A DNA stretch of 64,000 nucleotides, taken from Lelliottia sp. WAP21 (GTDB taxonomy: Bacteria > Pseudomonadota > Gammaproteobacteria > Enterobacterales > Enterobacteriaceae). The position numbers were made by a program, and so were the translations under genes. The notes beneath the pieces were generated by a model. It had not been told where the DNA came from and ran no database searches. It was given only the letters and a program-made list of their open reading frames with translations. The DNA lies in assembly GCF_020532665.2 (NCBI RefSeq), contig NZ_JAIWPG020000009.1, forward strand, positions 62,001 to 126,000. The letters are read 5' to 3'. Numbering within the stretch: the stretch's first letter is position 1; every line of letters starts with the position of its first letter. This document shows positions 45,044 through 53,754 of the stretch, in pieces.

Positions 45044-45279
45044 TCAGAACGGAATGTCATCATCAGTCAAGGAAGTTGCCAGGGGCGCTTTGCGGTTGCA
45101 GCCCTGAATGCGCCGGGCCGGACTGCTGTGGCCTGGCGGCCCCCCATCAGCTGGAAGTCCTCGGCGATAGCCTCACGCTTTTTATACTCGATTATCTGCT
45201 GCTCCATCCGCAGACGATTGGCTTCAGTACGTTCATTTTGTGCCTGACTTCCCTTTTCAGGCTTGGTCTGCAACGCCAC
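45044..45279 (-). pseudogene. Single-strand-binding-protein-like C-terminal remnant
   Basis: The minus strand encodes a charged helix (RMEQQIIEYKKREAIAEDF) leading into QLMGGRQ and, in another frame, SLTDDDIPF followed by TGA. DDDIPF is the acidic tail of SSB proteins, and LMGGRQ resembles the start of the SSB linker. A frameshift lies between them, and the N-terminal OB-fold is missing. I cannot exclude another protein with an SSB-like tail. Confidence 0.45.
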
Positions 45280-45363
45280 GCGGTCCGGCGGAGCTTACCG
45301 GCTCCGCCGGACCGCGCAGTGGAGAGGGGGGCTGACGACCCGGCAACGCCGGGGAGCCGGAGG
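45280..45363. repeat. GC-rich hairpin and leading-repeat fragment
   Basis: A perfect 15-bp stem (GCGGTCCGGCGGAGC 45280-45294 with 45301-45315, 6-nt loop) followed by GGGCTGACGACCCGGCAACG..GGGGAGCCGGAGG, which matches the distal part of leading repeat A (33387-33424). Together with the SSB-tail remnant, this is a fragment of another leading region. Confidence 0.5.
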
Positions 45364-45378
45364 GGGCAATAAGTCTAT

Positions 45379-45409
45379 GTCCGCTATGTGCCAGGAGCGG
45401 AAGTTGGAG
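45379..45409. repeat. Module-boundary motif 3 (R type)
   Basis: GTCCGCTATGTGCCAGGAGC then GGAAGTTGGAG; R-type copy between rnlAB and the nucleotidyltransferase module. From here to 45826 (about 420 bp) I see no convincing gene, only a 27-codon ORF (MAVNQVVTKSDEFEANFSFL.., 45513-45596). Confidence 0.6.
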
Positions 45410-45826
45410 TGTGACAAAGATCGCTGATTTAGCACTATACTGAATTTGGGTCAGGGTCAGGTGTAAACAGAGTATAATGACTGATTTCGCGGAATGAGGG
45501 GCTGGCTTATCTGATGGCTGTTAATCAAGTAGTGACCAAAAGTGATGAATTTGAGGCGAACTTCTCTTTTTTAGCGAAGCACGCATTAGAAGCATGAGTT
45601 TGCTGCATTCAATTTTCAGGGTGTGATTCGTCAGCGAGCACCAGCATTGAGATAACTTAGGGAGGGGCTGATGCATCTGCATAAAAAGTGCCCAATGAAG
45701 CGGGGAGTCGTAGTAGGGAAAGCATTGTACGTTGAAGCGGTCGCCTACACATTACAGCGAGAATTGTTGTACAATAAGTAATTCAAGTTACATAATGGAA
45801 GCAACTTCACCCAACATCAAACGATC

Positions 45827-46435
45827 ATGGAACAGTATATTGAGACTCTTTGCTCACTTAATGAGAAGGCTGATTTGCTTGATTTTTGCAGAAAGAAAAT
45901 CCTACATGGAACACCTTTTGTATTTAGAGACAGAGAAGATGATTATTATGAATTCAGGAAGAAAATAGCAAATGAGTTTAAAATAGATTTTCATAATGTA
46001 CTTATTACAGGTTCTGGAAAACTGGGCTTCAGTCCGCACAAACTCAAAGAGTTTGATATGGAATCAGATATTGATGTGGCTATTATTTCATCCAAGCTTT
46101 ATGAGGAAATAATGAATTCTATCGTCTCCTATCAAATGGAGCTAAGAGATAATAGAATGGCAGTGACATCACGAGAAATTGAACGATATCATAAGTTCTT
46201 AGAATATGGTGCAATAGGGTGGATGAGGCCAGATCTTCTTCCATCATCATTCACTATCAAAGATTTAAGAGAACGATGGTTTAATTTTTTTGATTCTTTG
46301 TCAAATGGTCGTTCTGAAGTTGGTAACTACAAAGTTACCGCTGGTGCTTTTAAGAGTTACTGGCATCTGGAGAATTACACCATGAGTGGATTGGAAAAAA
46401 TTCAAAATAGATATAAAATTAAGGAGATTTCATGA
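45827..46435 (+). CDS. MNT-type nucleotidyltransferase, defence candidate
   Basis: 202 aa with the minimal nucleotidyltransferase motif GSGKLGFSP (G62-S63) and the metal-binding DxD pair D81/D83 in ESDIDVAIIS. The rest is helical (LRERWFNFFDSLSNGRSEVG). The module is A+T-rich (~35% G+C), unlike the plasmid backbone, indicating separate acquisition. Its stop overlaps the DUF262 start (ATGA), so the two are co-translated. Substrate unknown; AMP-transfer or oligonucleotide synthesis are only possibilities. The ribosome site is weak, but no longer frame exists. Confidence 0.75.
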   Translation: MEQYIETLCSLNEKADLLDFCRKKILHGTPFVFRDREDDYYEFRKKIANEFKIDFHNVLITGSGKLGFSPHKLKEFDMESDIDVAIISSKLYEEIMNSIVSYQMELRDNRMAVTSREIERYHKFLEYGAIGWMRPDLLPSSFTIKDLRERWFNFFDSLSNGRSEVGNYKVTAGAFKSYWHLENYTMSGLEKIQNRYKIKEIS

Positions 46436-47421
46436 ACGCTCAAATTCGTCCCAGCGTCACCAATCCAACAATCGCAGATGTTTATAATGAAATTAGTGAT
46501 GGAAAACTAATTTTAACACCAGACTTCCAAAGGAAGTTCGTTTGGACGCATGAGCACCAAGAGGCGTTTATAGAAACAATTTTGAAAGGATTGCCATTCC
46601 CTGAAATTTATGTTTGCGAAGGCGACCTTGACATGAAGAAGCTTAGAACTACAAAGCTTGTAATCGATGGGCAGCAAAGACTTACAACTATTAGAAACTA
46701 TATTGATGGTAAATATGAGAAACCATTTAGTAGTATACCTAACTTTGAAAACCTAAACAAGGAACAGCAAACAGGATTTGTTAAATACCAATTAGTTGTT
46801 AGGGACTTAGGTAAAATTGACGAAGCAGTTACCCGAGAGATATTTCGCAGGATAAACTTAACGAAATTTAAGTTAGATGATATTGAAATTCATAATGCTG
46901 TTTATGACGGTCAATTTATTTCTACAGCTAAAAACATTCTTAATAATATTTCATTTGAAGATTACGGTGTATTAAAAGAATCAGAGTTAACCAGAATGGC
47001 CGATCTTTATTTCATATTGCTAATTATGACCACTTTGGAAAATGGTGGTTATTTTGCGCAGGATAGGGAAATCGAACCTACAGTTTCTAAGTATAATAAT
47101 GAGTATCCTAATAAAGAGCATATGACTGCAGCTATGATTAAGACTTTTGCAGTAATCAAAGACTTAAATCTTCCCCCTGATTCGATGTGGTTTAGAAAAT
47201 CTAATTTTCTAACGATTACTGTTGAGCTTGCGAAACATATAAATGCTCTTCCGAGTGACCTTAGGGAACGTTTGATTAAATTTGAAAATAATGTTATGTC
47301 AAATAAATTAAACACAGAATCGCCGTATTATAAATATTACTCATACATGTTCCAAGCCACTCATAGCCGGGCAGCGAGAGTTACAAGGGGTAGTCAATTA
47401 GAGGCTGAGATTTTTGACTAA
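46432..47421 (+). CDS. DUF262 (ParB/sulfiredoxin-fold) protein, defence candidate
   Basis: 329 aa. DUF262 hallmark DGQQRLTTI at 79-87, preceded by LTPDFQRKFVWTHEHQEAFIETIL and LPFPEIY; later FRRINLTKFKLDDIEIHNA. DUF262 is the N-terminal half of GmrSD restriction enzymes and several other anti-phage proteins; here the HNH-type DUF1524 half is missing. Coupled to the nucleotidyltransferase. Cytoplasmic. Confidence 0.8.
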   Translation: MNAQIRPSVTNPTIADVYNEISDGKLILTPDFQRKFVWTHEHQEAFIETILKGLPFPEIYVCEGDLDMKKLRTTKLVIDGQQRLTTIRNYIDGKYEKPFSSIPNFENLNKEQQTGFVKYQLVVRDLGKIDEAVTREIFRRINLTKFKLDDIEIHNAVYDGQFISTAKNILNNISFEDYGVLKESELTRMADLYFILLIMTTLENGGYFAQDREIEPTVSKYNNEYPNKEHMTAAMIKTFAVIKDLNLPPDSMWFRKSNFLTITVELAKHINALPSDLRERLIKFENNVMSNKLNTESPYYKYYSYMFQATHSRAARVTRGSQLEAEIFD

Positions 47422-47428
47422 GCCTACT

Positions 47429-47460
47429 ATAAGATGCATAGTATAAACTATGCATCTTAT
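47429..47460. terminator. 14-bp hairpin after the NTase-DUF262 operon
   Basis: ATAAGATGCATAGT-ATAA-ACTATGCATCTTAT, perfect stem, 7 bp after the stop, followed by A/T-rich sequence. Confidence 0.7.
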
Positions 47461-47556
47461 TTAAAATAAACCAAGAATACGATTGTTTTATGTTAGCGAA
47501 TCCTCATCTAGTCTGATATATTAATAATCACCCCAACAGAGTTGATAACAATTACA

Positions 47557-47576
47557 AACTTCCGCTCTTCGCTCAT
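47557..47576. repeat. Module-boundary motif 4 (L type)
   Basis: AACTTCCGCTCTTCGCTCAT. Its first ten bases are the complement of AGCGGAAGTT at 48261-48270, bracketing the recombinase gene. Confidence 0.6.
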
Positions 47577-47589
47577 AAGGGACAACCAT

Positions 47590-47622
47590 ACTCAAATCTC
47601 CCACATTGCAGGAGATTTGAGT
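47590..47622. repeat. 12-9-12 inverted repeat touching the recombinase start
   Basis: ACTCAAATCTCC (47590-47601), nine bases, GGAGATTTGAGT (47611-47622), then ATG. The size fits a tyrosine-recombinase core site; it also buries the ribosome site GGAG in a stem, so it could control translation. Confidence 0.6.
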
Positions 47623-48225
47623 ATGAACACGTCACCGTGGAACAAAGACCGTATCATCCGCCAAAAAAGACCACTTCAGATATCTCATATCTGGGGGATC
47701 CGAATCCGGCTTGAACTGGAAGGTAAAACGCGCGATTTAGCTCTGTTCAATATGGCCCTGGACAGTAAGCTTCGAGGCTGTGATCTGGTCAAACTCAAAG
47801 TGTCTGATATTGCATATGGTAGCTCTGTTTCAAGCAGAGCTACGGTGTTGCAACAGAAAACCGGTAGCCCTGTGCAGTTTGAGATAACCAAAGGGACAAG
47901 AGAAGCTGTTGCTGCATTGATAAAGCTTGGCAATTTGCATAGTAAAGACTTCTTGTTTCGGTCTCGGGTTGGAACTAACCAGCCCATATCTACCCGGTAA
48001 TACAACCGAATTTTTCATGGGTGGGTAGAAAAGCTTGGTCTCGAAGATTCGCTTTACAGCACACATTCCATGAGAAGAACAAAACCTAACCTGATCTACA
48101 AGAAAAACAAGAATCTTCGGGTGATCCAACTTCTGTTGGGCCATAAGAAACTGGAAAGCACAGTCCGCTATCTGGGCATTGAAGTAGATGATGCGTTAGA
48201 GATCTCTGAATCGATTGAAGTCTAA
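47623..48225 (+). pseudogene. Small tyrosine recombinase/integrase with an in-frame stop
   Basis: A 200-codon single-domain tyrosine recombinase: SKLRGCDLVKLKVSDI (first catalytic Arg), THSMRRTKPNLIY (HxxRR), LGHKKLESTVRYLGI (His and nucleophile Tyr). Codon 126 is TAA (47998-48000) where relatives have a Gln (STRQYxRI), so the product is cut before the catalytic residues. It lacks the arm-binding domain of phage integrases. It lies inside the array of defence modules, between boundary motifs 4 and 5, and may once have moved them. Confidence 0.85.
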
Positions 48226-48246
48226 GGTTGTCAGGGCTGCAACAGC

Positions 48247-48272
48247 AGCCCCGTGCCAAAAGCGGAAGTTCC
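48247..48272. repeat. Module-boundary motif 5 (R type)
   Basis: AGCCCCGTGCCAAAAGCGGA then AGTTCC. R-type copy between the recombinase and the GHKL/Shedu module; 48273-48490 holds no gene that I can see. Confidence 0.6.
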
Positions 48273-48490
48273 TGATTACTCAAAGTGTTAAATTATGGCG
48301 AACAAAACAATGGTTTGAAAATCAAAGAAATAATAGGTTTCAAAATATCGGAAGGAAAGCTATGAGTAGTTAATGTGAGGTGCTTCAATTCAATAATTCA
48401 GGGTTACATTTTAATGCAACCCTTTTCTATTCATGAATAATACACTAATAAGAAAGAAATCTCTACAAGTGTAGTATCGATGTTTTCGTT

Positions 48491-50481
48491 TTAAGCATCA
48501 ACACTTTCTTCTTGTAACTCCTTGACTAGGTCCTTCCTACATTTCTTTTCAATTATATCTCTTTCCATTTGTAATTTCTCAAGCATGAAACTATTCGTCA
48601 ATTCAAAAGTATCAAATATTGTGTACCAATTTTTAACGTAACGCTTCATATTTGCATCATCAGATACTAAACCAACATCACCACGGCCAGCATAGTTTGA
48701 CAAGCGAGTAGGAATTTCTATATCTTGACTAGAAATTTTCCTACCTATAAGAATTAATTCAAAATGCAAATTTTGGCTAGAAAACTCAGGATGCCGTTTA
48801 ATAATCCCAGCATAATCTTCAAGTTGACGTAAATGCTTAACATTGAGGGCTATGCTTGGTCTTTTAATTTCAATAATTATGCATCTAAAAATCTTATTCC
48901 CATTAGAGTCAAACGTTGGCATCCTTCTGGCTAAGAATAAATCCGTTTGTCTATTGGCTCCTATAATATCCTCTCCATTTTCCACATCTTGTTCATCTAT
49001 GTTATTAATGGAGTAAACACTATCCCTCAATGATTTTGCAATCTTAGTAAAAGTGTCTTCCTCAGCGCCTATAGTTTCGTATCTTTCACCAAATAACCAT
49101 GTATTATTTTCAGTGATTTTTTGTAAGTCAGGCGTTTCTAGAACTTCTTTATAATGCTCGTTCATTATTAACTTTAATTTCTCAACCGCAAAACGCCTTC
49201 TTTGCAATTCCTCAATTGAACTTATAATATTTTCTAATTTTGTTTTTTTCAACTGTGATGCAAACCTAGAAAGATCACTATCACTTAAATCTAAAACACT
49301 TTCAAGGATATCAAATAAATCTTCATTTTGATTTGACACGAGCATTTTATCAAGAAGTCTAATGATTATCTTTTTCTGCTTTATAGTGAGTGATACCAGA
49401 AACTGAGGATCGGCAATATAAATACTTCTTACAACCTGCTTAATATTATTTATTTTCCAGTTGGCATATGTTATATCATATTCATTGTATGTAGGAAACG
49501 CACCGTCCTCCTCAAGTTTTTGTATGGCTTTTTCAACCTGCACTCGCAGAAAATCATCATATATAGATCTTGAGAATTTTAAGACATTTTTAACTAATTG
49601 CCGCCATGCTTTTGAATCAGGATTACTTTTGGCTGTTGAAAAAATGTCGTCGCCATTAGAGCTAAAAGTATCGGCCCAAATAGATGAAACAAATACACTC
49701 AAATGAAAATCTCTTTTTTTATTGAATGTTGTGGATTGTTTGTGAACAATTTTCCCCGAACTATCAGTCAAATAGATAAATGATTTTTCAGTCGCCGGTT
49801 TTCTATCCCAGCGAATCCCTTTCACCATGAAGTCATTATTTTCAATCTTGAAGGAGACCTCTTTTATTTCGTGTTCTGGGATGTCAATTTCGGTACCATT
49901 TACAAAAGTCCTCCTTTCATCATCCAATGCCAATGTACAACAAAACTCATTGGATAAAATAGAAATCAGTTCACTTCGATCGGGAAGGCTTGAATGTAAC
50001 AATGTTAATTCAACACACGTCCTTTTATCCATTGCATTCAATAAACTGTTTTGCTCTTCAGCGTCGATATCAATTTGAGCTTCATATGCCTTAATATCCT
50101 CATCATTAATCTTGATATAAGCATTTCTACCTAAGTATTTTGTATACCAAATAGCTTGATGGCAAAGTCTATGAAATGATAAACGCCCTCGACCTTTAGA
50201 ACCGTGTTGATCAATGCTTGTTTTTTTAATGAATCGTTAAATCGATTAAAGTTGCTGCCTAAATCAGTAAAGTTTATCCCGTCACCATCAGCGAGAATGG
50301 TCAGGTTTTTTACTGTATCAAAATGGTCATAAACTATGTTTATGTTAATATTCTTAGCGCCAGCATCAAATCCATTCCATACGAGTTCCAATATCGCCTG
50401 TACAGGTTCAACTGACTCAAAATGATTTTTGATACCTAAACTGTTGATTTCAGTTGTTCCCTGAATAATCTGTTTTGCCAT
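48491..50481 (-). pseudogene. GHKL ATPase-Shedu-like nuclease fusion, split by a one-base frameshift
   Basis: One gene of ~663 codons in two frames. Residues 1-90: GHKL (Hsp90-type) ATPase N-box ELVWNGFDAGAK (32-43) and G1 box LADGDGI (63-69). The frame breaks at a run of seven A on the minus strand (50221-50227); an eighth A, or a -1 slip, continues TSIDQHGSKGRGRLSFHRL.. into the downstream frame. The C-terminal ~200 residues hold the DUF4263/Shedu nuclease features NTWLFGERYE, QTDLFLARR and IIIEIKRPS. It resembles ATP-binding anti-phage nucleases. It may be a miscalled homopolymer, a real pseudogene, or a programmed frameshift. Confidence 0.75.
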
Positions 50482-51001
50482 TTGCGTTCACATCCTATGA
50501 TGGAATTGACTTTTTTTACATTTTATAGAGTAGTTTAGTAACATCAAGATAGGTTTTTAAAGAACCTTACCAAGATCAAACCAATACTCATAAACTCGTT
50601 CAGAGTGCCGTAGACATTTCAGTAAAAAATCACGCCCAATACCCTAAAACCCGCACTCTACCTATGGTCAGAACTCTCAGCATCAAGATTAACGCTATGC
50701 TTAAGCACCTCACATTTTGTAATGAAAAATTTATCGTTCCAGAAACTGCAGTCGGGTGCGATGTAGCGCGTCAGCGCTGTGATATTCTGGACCGACAGTC
50801 ATTGGTAGCAGAACAAAAGGATATGAAAACCATATGGGCCTCCATGAAACGTGCGGTGGGTAACTATCAGCGCTGATTTAGCTGTAACCGAAGGTCCGCT
50901 CCTCGCTCAAAGCAACCCGTCATGCAAGCTCAAAAACAGACTTAGCGTAGGATATTTCCCATTTCCAAGCGGCCCCCAATTTATCTTCACTCGCTTATTT
51001 T
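50482..51001. other. Spacer with the last boundary motif
   Basis: An A+T-rich promoter region for the GHKL gene is followed by ~250 bp without a convincing gene, then boundary motif 6. A 70-codon plus-strand frame at 50664-50876 has no ribosome site or recognisable motif. Confidence 0.4.
50894..50913. repeat. Module-boundary motif 6 (L type)
   Basis: GTCCGCTCCTCGCTCAAAGC, sharing TCCGCTCCTCGCTCAAAGC with motif 2. It marks the right edge of the defence-island-like array. Confidence 0.6.
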
Positions 51002-51035
51002 GATAATGCTAATGTACGCATACATTAGCATTATC
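51002..51035. repeat. Palindrome P1 (downstream side of the 162-aa gene)
   Basis: GATAATGCTAATGTA-CGCA-TACATTAGCATTATC, a perfect 15-bp stem, 8 bp past the stop at 51043. Near-identical to P2 at 51543. Confidence 0.8.
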
Positions 51036-51042
51036 CATGAAT

Positions 51043-51531
51043 TTAATCCCCTGCGCCTTTCCGTCTGTTCTGATTTTTCTGGTAGCCCTGCTTCACTCTC
51101 CCGATATTCTTCATGACTGTCTGCCAGTGGTCGTATGCCTGCTGCCGGTAGAGTTCGGCAACCGCAGCAATAATGTCAGGATCACTGTCATGGCTGCGGT
51201 GCATGCGTCCCTTCTGGCCAAAGATATCAACAATAATATTCTGGCTGCCCTGCCTGTCGAAAAGATGAGCGCACAGGCGCTTTACAACCAGCGGAGTATA
51301 GTCCAGCCCGGCCTCATCAGCGATCTGGAAGAAGAAGTACAGCATCTCATACGTTTTGTAGCGCTTGACGGCCGCACTGAGTCTGGCTGCCCGTTGTGGT
51401 GCTTCCCAGGTGTCATCCCTGTAGTTACGCAGTTCTGCCTGGTAGGCGGATTCCAGGTCTTCCTCTGTATACCGGTGGTGCCGGAAAAAGTATTCCCTGA
51501 CCCGTTCGACGGCGGATTCATCCTGCGGCAT
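51043..51531 (-). CDS. Unknown 162-aa protein between two palindromes
   Basis: Not recognised. Helical, charged, soluble: MPQDESAVERVREYFFRHHRYTEED.., AVKRYKTYEMLYFFFQIADEAGLDYTPLV.., basic end GYQKNQNRRKGAGD. A good AGGAGACATAA site precedes the ATG. The gene is flanked on both sides by the same palindrome, the upstream one lying in its promoter region, which suggests autoregulation or a mobile unit. Divergent from kfrA, so it may be part of the same regulatory locus. Confidence 0.6.
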   Translation of the reverse strand: MPQDESAVERVREYFFRHHRYTEEDLESAYQAELRNYRDDTWEAPQRAARLSAAVKRYKTYEMLYFFFQIADEAGLDYTPLVVKRLCAHLFDRQGSQNIIVDIFGQKGRMHRSHDSDPDIIAAVAELYRQQAYDHWQTVMKNIGRVKQGYQKNQNRRKGAGD

Positions 51532-51542
51532 TTATGTCTCCT

Positions 51543-51576
51543 GATAATGCTAACGTATGCGTACATTAGCATTATC
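51543..51576. repeat. Palindrome P2 (upstream side of the 162-aa gene)
   Basis: GATAATGCTAACGTA-TGCG-TACATTAGCATTATC, one mismatch in the 15-bp stem. It lies 11 bp upstream of the start of the 162-aa gene and looks like an operator. Confidence 0.8.
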
Positions 51577-51712
51577 ATCAGTAGCCGGCAAGGGGTGTGG
51601 CGTGCATCTTACCTTTGGTGCTTCCCGCTCGGGCTCCGGACATGTATGCCAGCAATTCGACCGGCGGTGCGCTTTCCTGGTGTACTTTTTCGCTACCCTG
51701 TCACGTCTTTAA

Positions 51713-51752
51713 TTTGTTAGTTAATTTATTTGTTAGTTTGTTTGTGTATAAT
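51713..51752 (+). promoter_or_regulatory. kfrA promoter with direct repeats
   Basis: TTTGTTAGTT occurs twice (51713-51722, 51729-51738), 16 bp apart, immediately upstream of a consensus -10 TATAAT (51747-51752). KfrA proteins repress their own promoters by binding repeats overlapping it. Confidence 0.55.
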
Positions 51753-51784
51753 ATAAGCATACCCTTTTATGCGGAGACTGACAG

Positions 51785-52900
51785 ATGCGTCCGGCGACAT
51801 ACGAACCAGAACAGATTATTGAGGCAGGGCTGGCCCTGCAGGCTGAAGGACGGAATATCACCGGGTTCGCACTGCGTAACCAGGTGGGTGGCGGCAATCC
51901 GACACGTCTCCGCCAGATATGGGACGAATACCAGGCATCACAGAGCACGGTCGTCACTGAACCCGTTGCCGAGCTGCCCGTGGAAGTGGCTGAAGAAGTG
52001 AAGGCCGTCTCAGCCGCGCTGTCCGAACGCATCACCCAGCTGGCGACCGAACTGAATGACAAGGCTGTCCGGGCTGCAGAACGCCGGGTTGCAGAAGTCA
52101 CGCGTGCTGCCGGTGAACAGACCGCACAGGCAGAGCGGGAGCTGGCCGACGCCGCACAGACGGTCGATGACCTGGAAGAAAAACTGGATGAACTGCAGGA
52201 CAGATTCGACCGGCTGACGGGGGCGCTGGAATCAGAACGTTCACTGCGTCAGCAGCAGGATGTGGAGATGGCCCAACTGAAAGAACGTCTTGCGGCCGCT
52301 GAAGAGAATGCCCGTCAGCGGGAGGAACGGCATCAGGAGCAGAAGACAGTCCTGCAGGACGCACTGAATGCAGAGCAGGCCCAGCACAAAAACACGCGGG
52401 AAGACCTGCAGAAACGACTGGAGCAAATTTCTGCCGAAGCAAATACGCGTACAGAAGAACTGAAGTCTGAACGCGATAAAGTCAATACACTCCTGACCCG
52501 CCTGGAATCGCAGGAAAATGCGCTGGCCTCAGAACGTCAGCAGCATCAGGCCTCCCGCGAAACACTGCAGCAGCGCCTCGAGCAGGCCGTCGCTGATGCG
52601 CAGGCGCGCGCCGGTGAGCTTGCGCTTGAACGTGACAGAGTCAGCAGCCTCACCGCAAGGCTGGAATCGCAGGAAAAGGCCTCCTCCGAGCAACTGGTGC
52701 GAATGGGCAGTGAAATAGCCAGTCTGACAGATCGCTGCACACAGCTGGAAAACCAGCGTGATGATGCCCGCCTGGAGACGATGGGGGAGAAAGAAACGGT
52801 CGCGGCACTGCGTGGTGAGTCTGAAGCCCTGAAGCGTCAGAACCAGTCACTGATGGAGGCGCTTTCAGGCAATAAACAGACCGGTGGCCAGAATGCGTGA
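51785..52900 (+). CDS. kfrA: KfrA-family DNA-binding coiled-coil protein
   Basis: 371 aa. The N-terminal KfrA domain with a helix-turn-helix (YEPEQIIEAGLALQAEGRNI.., ALRNQVGGGNPTRLRQIWDEY) is followed by one very long coiled coil from ~70 to 360. KfrA of other plasmids is a transcriptional autorepressor that forms filaments and helps plasmid stability. GGAGACTGACAG precedes the ATG. The exonuclease gene overlaps its end. Confidence 0.9.
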   Translation: MRPATYEPEQIIEAGLALQAEGRNITGFALRNQVGGGNPTRLRQIWDEYQASQSTVVTEPVAELPVEVAEEVKAVSAALSERITQLATELNDKAVRAAERRVAEVTRAAGEQTAQAERELADAAQTVDDLEEKLDELQDRFDRLTGALESERSLRQQQDVEMAQLKERLAAAEENARQREERHQEQKTVLQDALNAEQAQHKNTREDLQKRLEQISAEANTRTEELKSERDKVNTLLTRLESQENALASERQQHQASRETLQQRLEQAVADAQARAGELALERDRVSSLTARLESQEKASSEQLVRMGSEIASLTDRCTQLENQRDDARLETMGEKETVAALRGESEALKRQNQSLMEALSGNKQTGGQNA

Positions 52901-53702
52901 TGATGACAATGCAGACGCCTGTGATGAAACGCCCCGGGTGGAGGATAAATGCCACACCAAAGGGCGGCTTCGGGATGAGTTCAGGATGAAGCCAGCCCCC
53001 GGTGCTGAACCAGTCAGAATGTACAAAAGTCCTTACGGCGGGAAATACGGCGTATGGCGGCTGGCCAGCACACGTCTGGGCCTGCAGGCCCGGATGAAGA
53101 GTGAGCGTGGCAGGTTCGCCATGCTGGCACATACCTGGTTAGCACTGGACCCCGTCTTCCTCGATACCGAAACGACCGGACTTGATGCCGGCGCGCAGGC
53201 GCTGGAAATCGGTCTGGTGAATGCCCGCGGTGAGAGGATATTTGAGACCCGCCTTAAACCCACTGTCGGCATCGATCCGGCAGCAACTGCAGTACACGGT
53301 ATCAGTGACGACGATCTGGTCAGTGCGCCATCGTGGACCGATATTGCGCAGCAGCTGCAGCACCATATCGGCCGGCGCCCGCTGGTTATTTTCAATGCTG
53401 AGTTTGATACGCGCATTCTGAAGCAGACAGCGGCAGCGCATAACGACCCTGCCAGCTGGCTGGACTCTTTGACGGTGTACTGCGCCATGCGGCTCGCTGC
53501 GGGTTATTACGGCCCCACCAATCGTTACGGTACCATATCGCTTTCCGGTGCAGTCAGTCAGGCTGGCCTGAGCTGGACCGGGGAGGCTCATTCCGCCGTC
53601 ACTGATGCGGTTATGACGGCACGGGTGGTAAACAATATTGCCGGATACTGGCATGAGCTCCAGTGTGAAATGAATGATAACGCAGGGAGTGAGCCAGCAT
53701 AA
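52893..53702 (+). CDS. DEDDh 3'-5' exonuclease (DnaQ-like)
   Basis: 269 aa. All exonuclease motifs are present: Exo I VFLDTETTGLD (D91, E93), Exo II VIFNAEFDTRIL, Exo III HSAVTDAVMTARV (His and Asp of the DEDDh type). The N-terminal ~75 residues (KSPYGGKYGVWRLASTRLGL..) are extra. The ATG at 52893 overlaps the kfrA stop, so the two are co-translated. Role on the plasmid unknown; perhaps processing of entering or replicating DNA. Confidence 0.85.
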   Translation: MRDDDNADACDETPRVEDKCHTKGRLRDEFRMKPAPGAEPVRMYKSPYGGKYGVWRLASTRLGLQARMKSERGRFAMLAHTWLALDPVFLDTETTGLDAGAQALEIGLVNARGERIFETRLKPTVGIDPAATAVHGISDDDLVSAPSWTDIAQQLQHHIGRRPLVIFNAEFDTRILKQTAAAHNDPASWLDSLTVYCAMRLAAGYYGPTNRYGTISLSGAVSQAGLSWTGEAHSAVTDAVMTARVVNNIAGYWHELQCEMNDNAGSEPA

Positions 53703-53754
53703 CGCTGCTCTCTGGCTGGTCAGACAGCTGCAGGTATTAATTCAGGAGTCTGGA

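Noticed and set aside
45732..45968. Plus-strand ORF overlapping the nucleotidyltransferase start
   Set aside because: It is in another frame from the nucleotidyltransferase, which has clear catalytic motifs.
50664..50876. 70-codon plus-strand ORF between the GHKL gene and boundary motif 6
   Set aside because: No ribosome site, no recognisable motif, and composition like the surrounding spacer.
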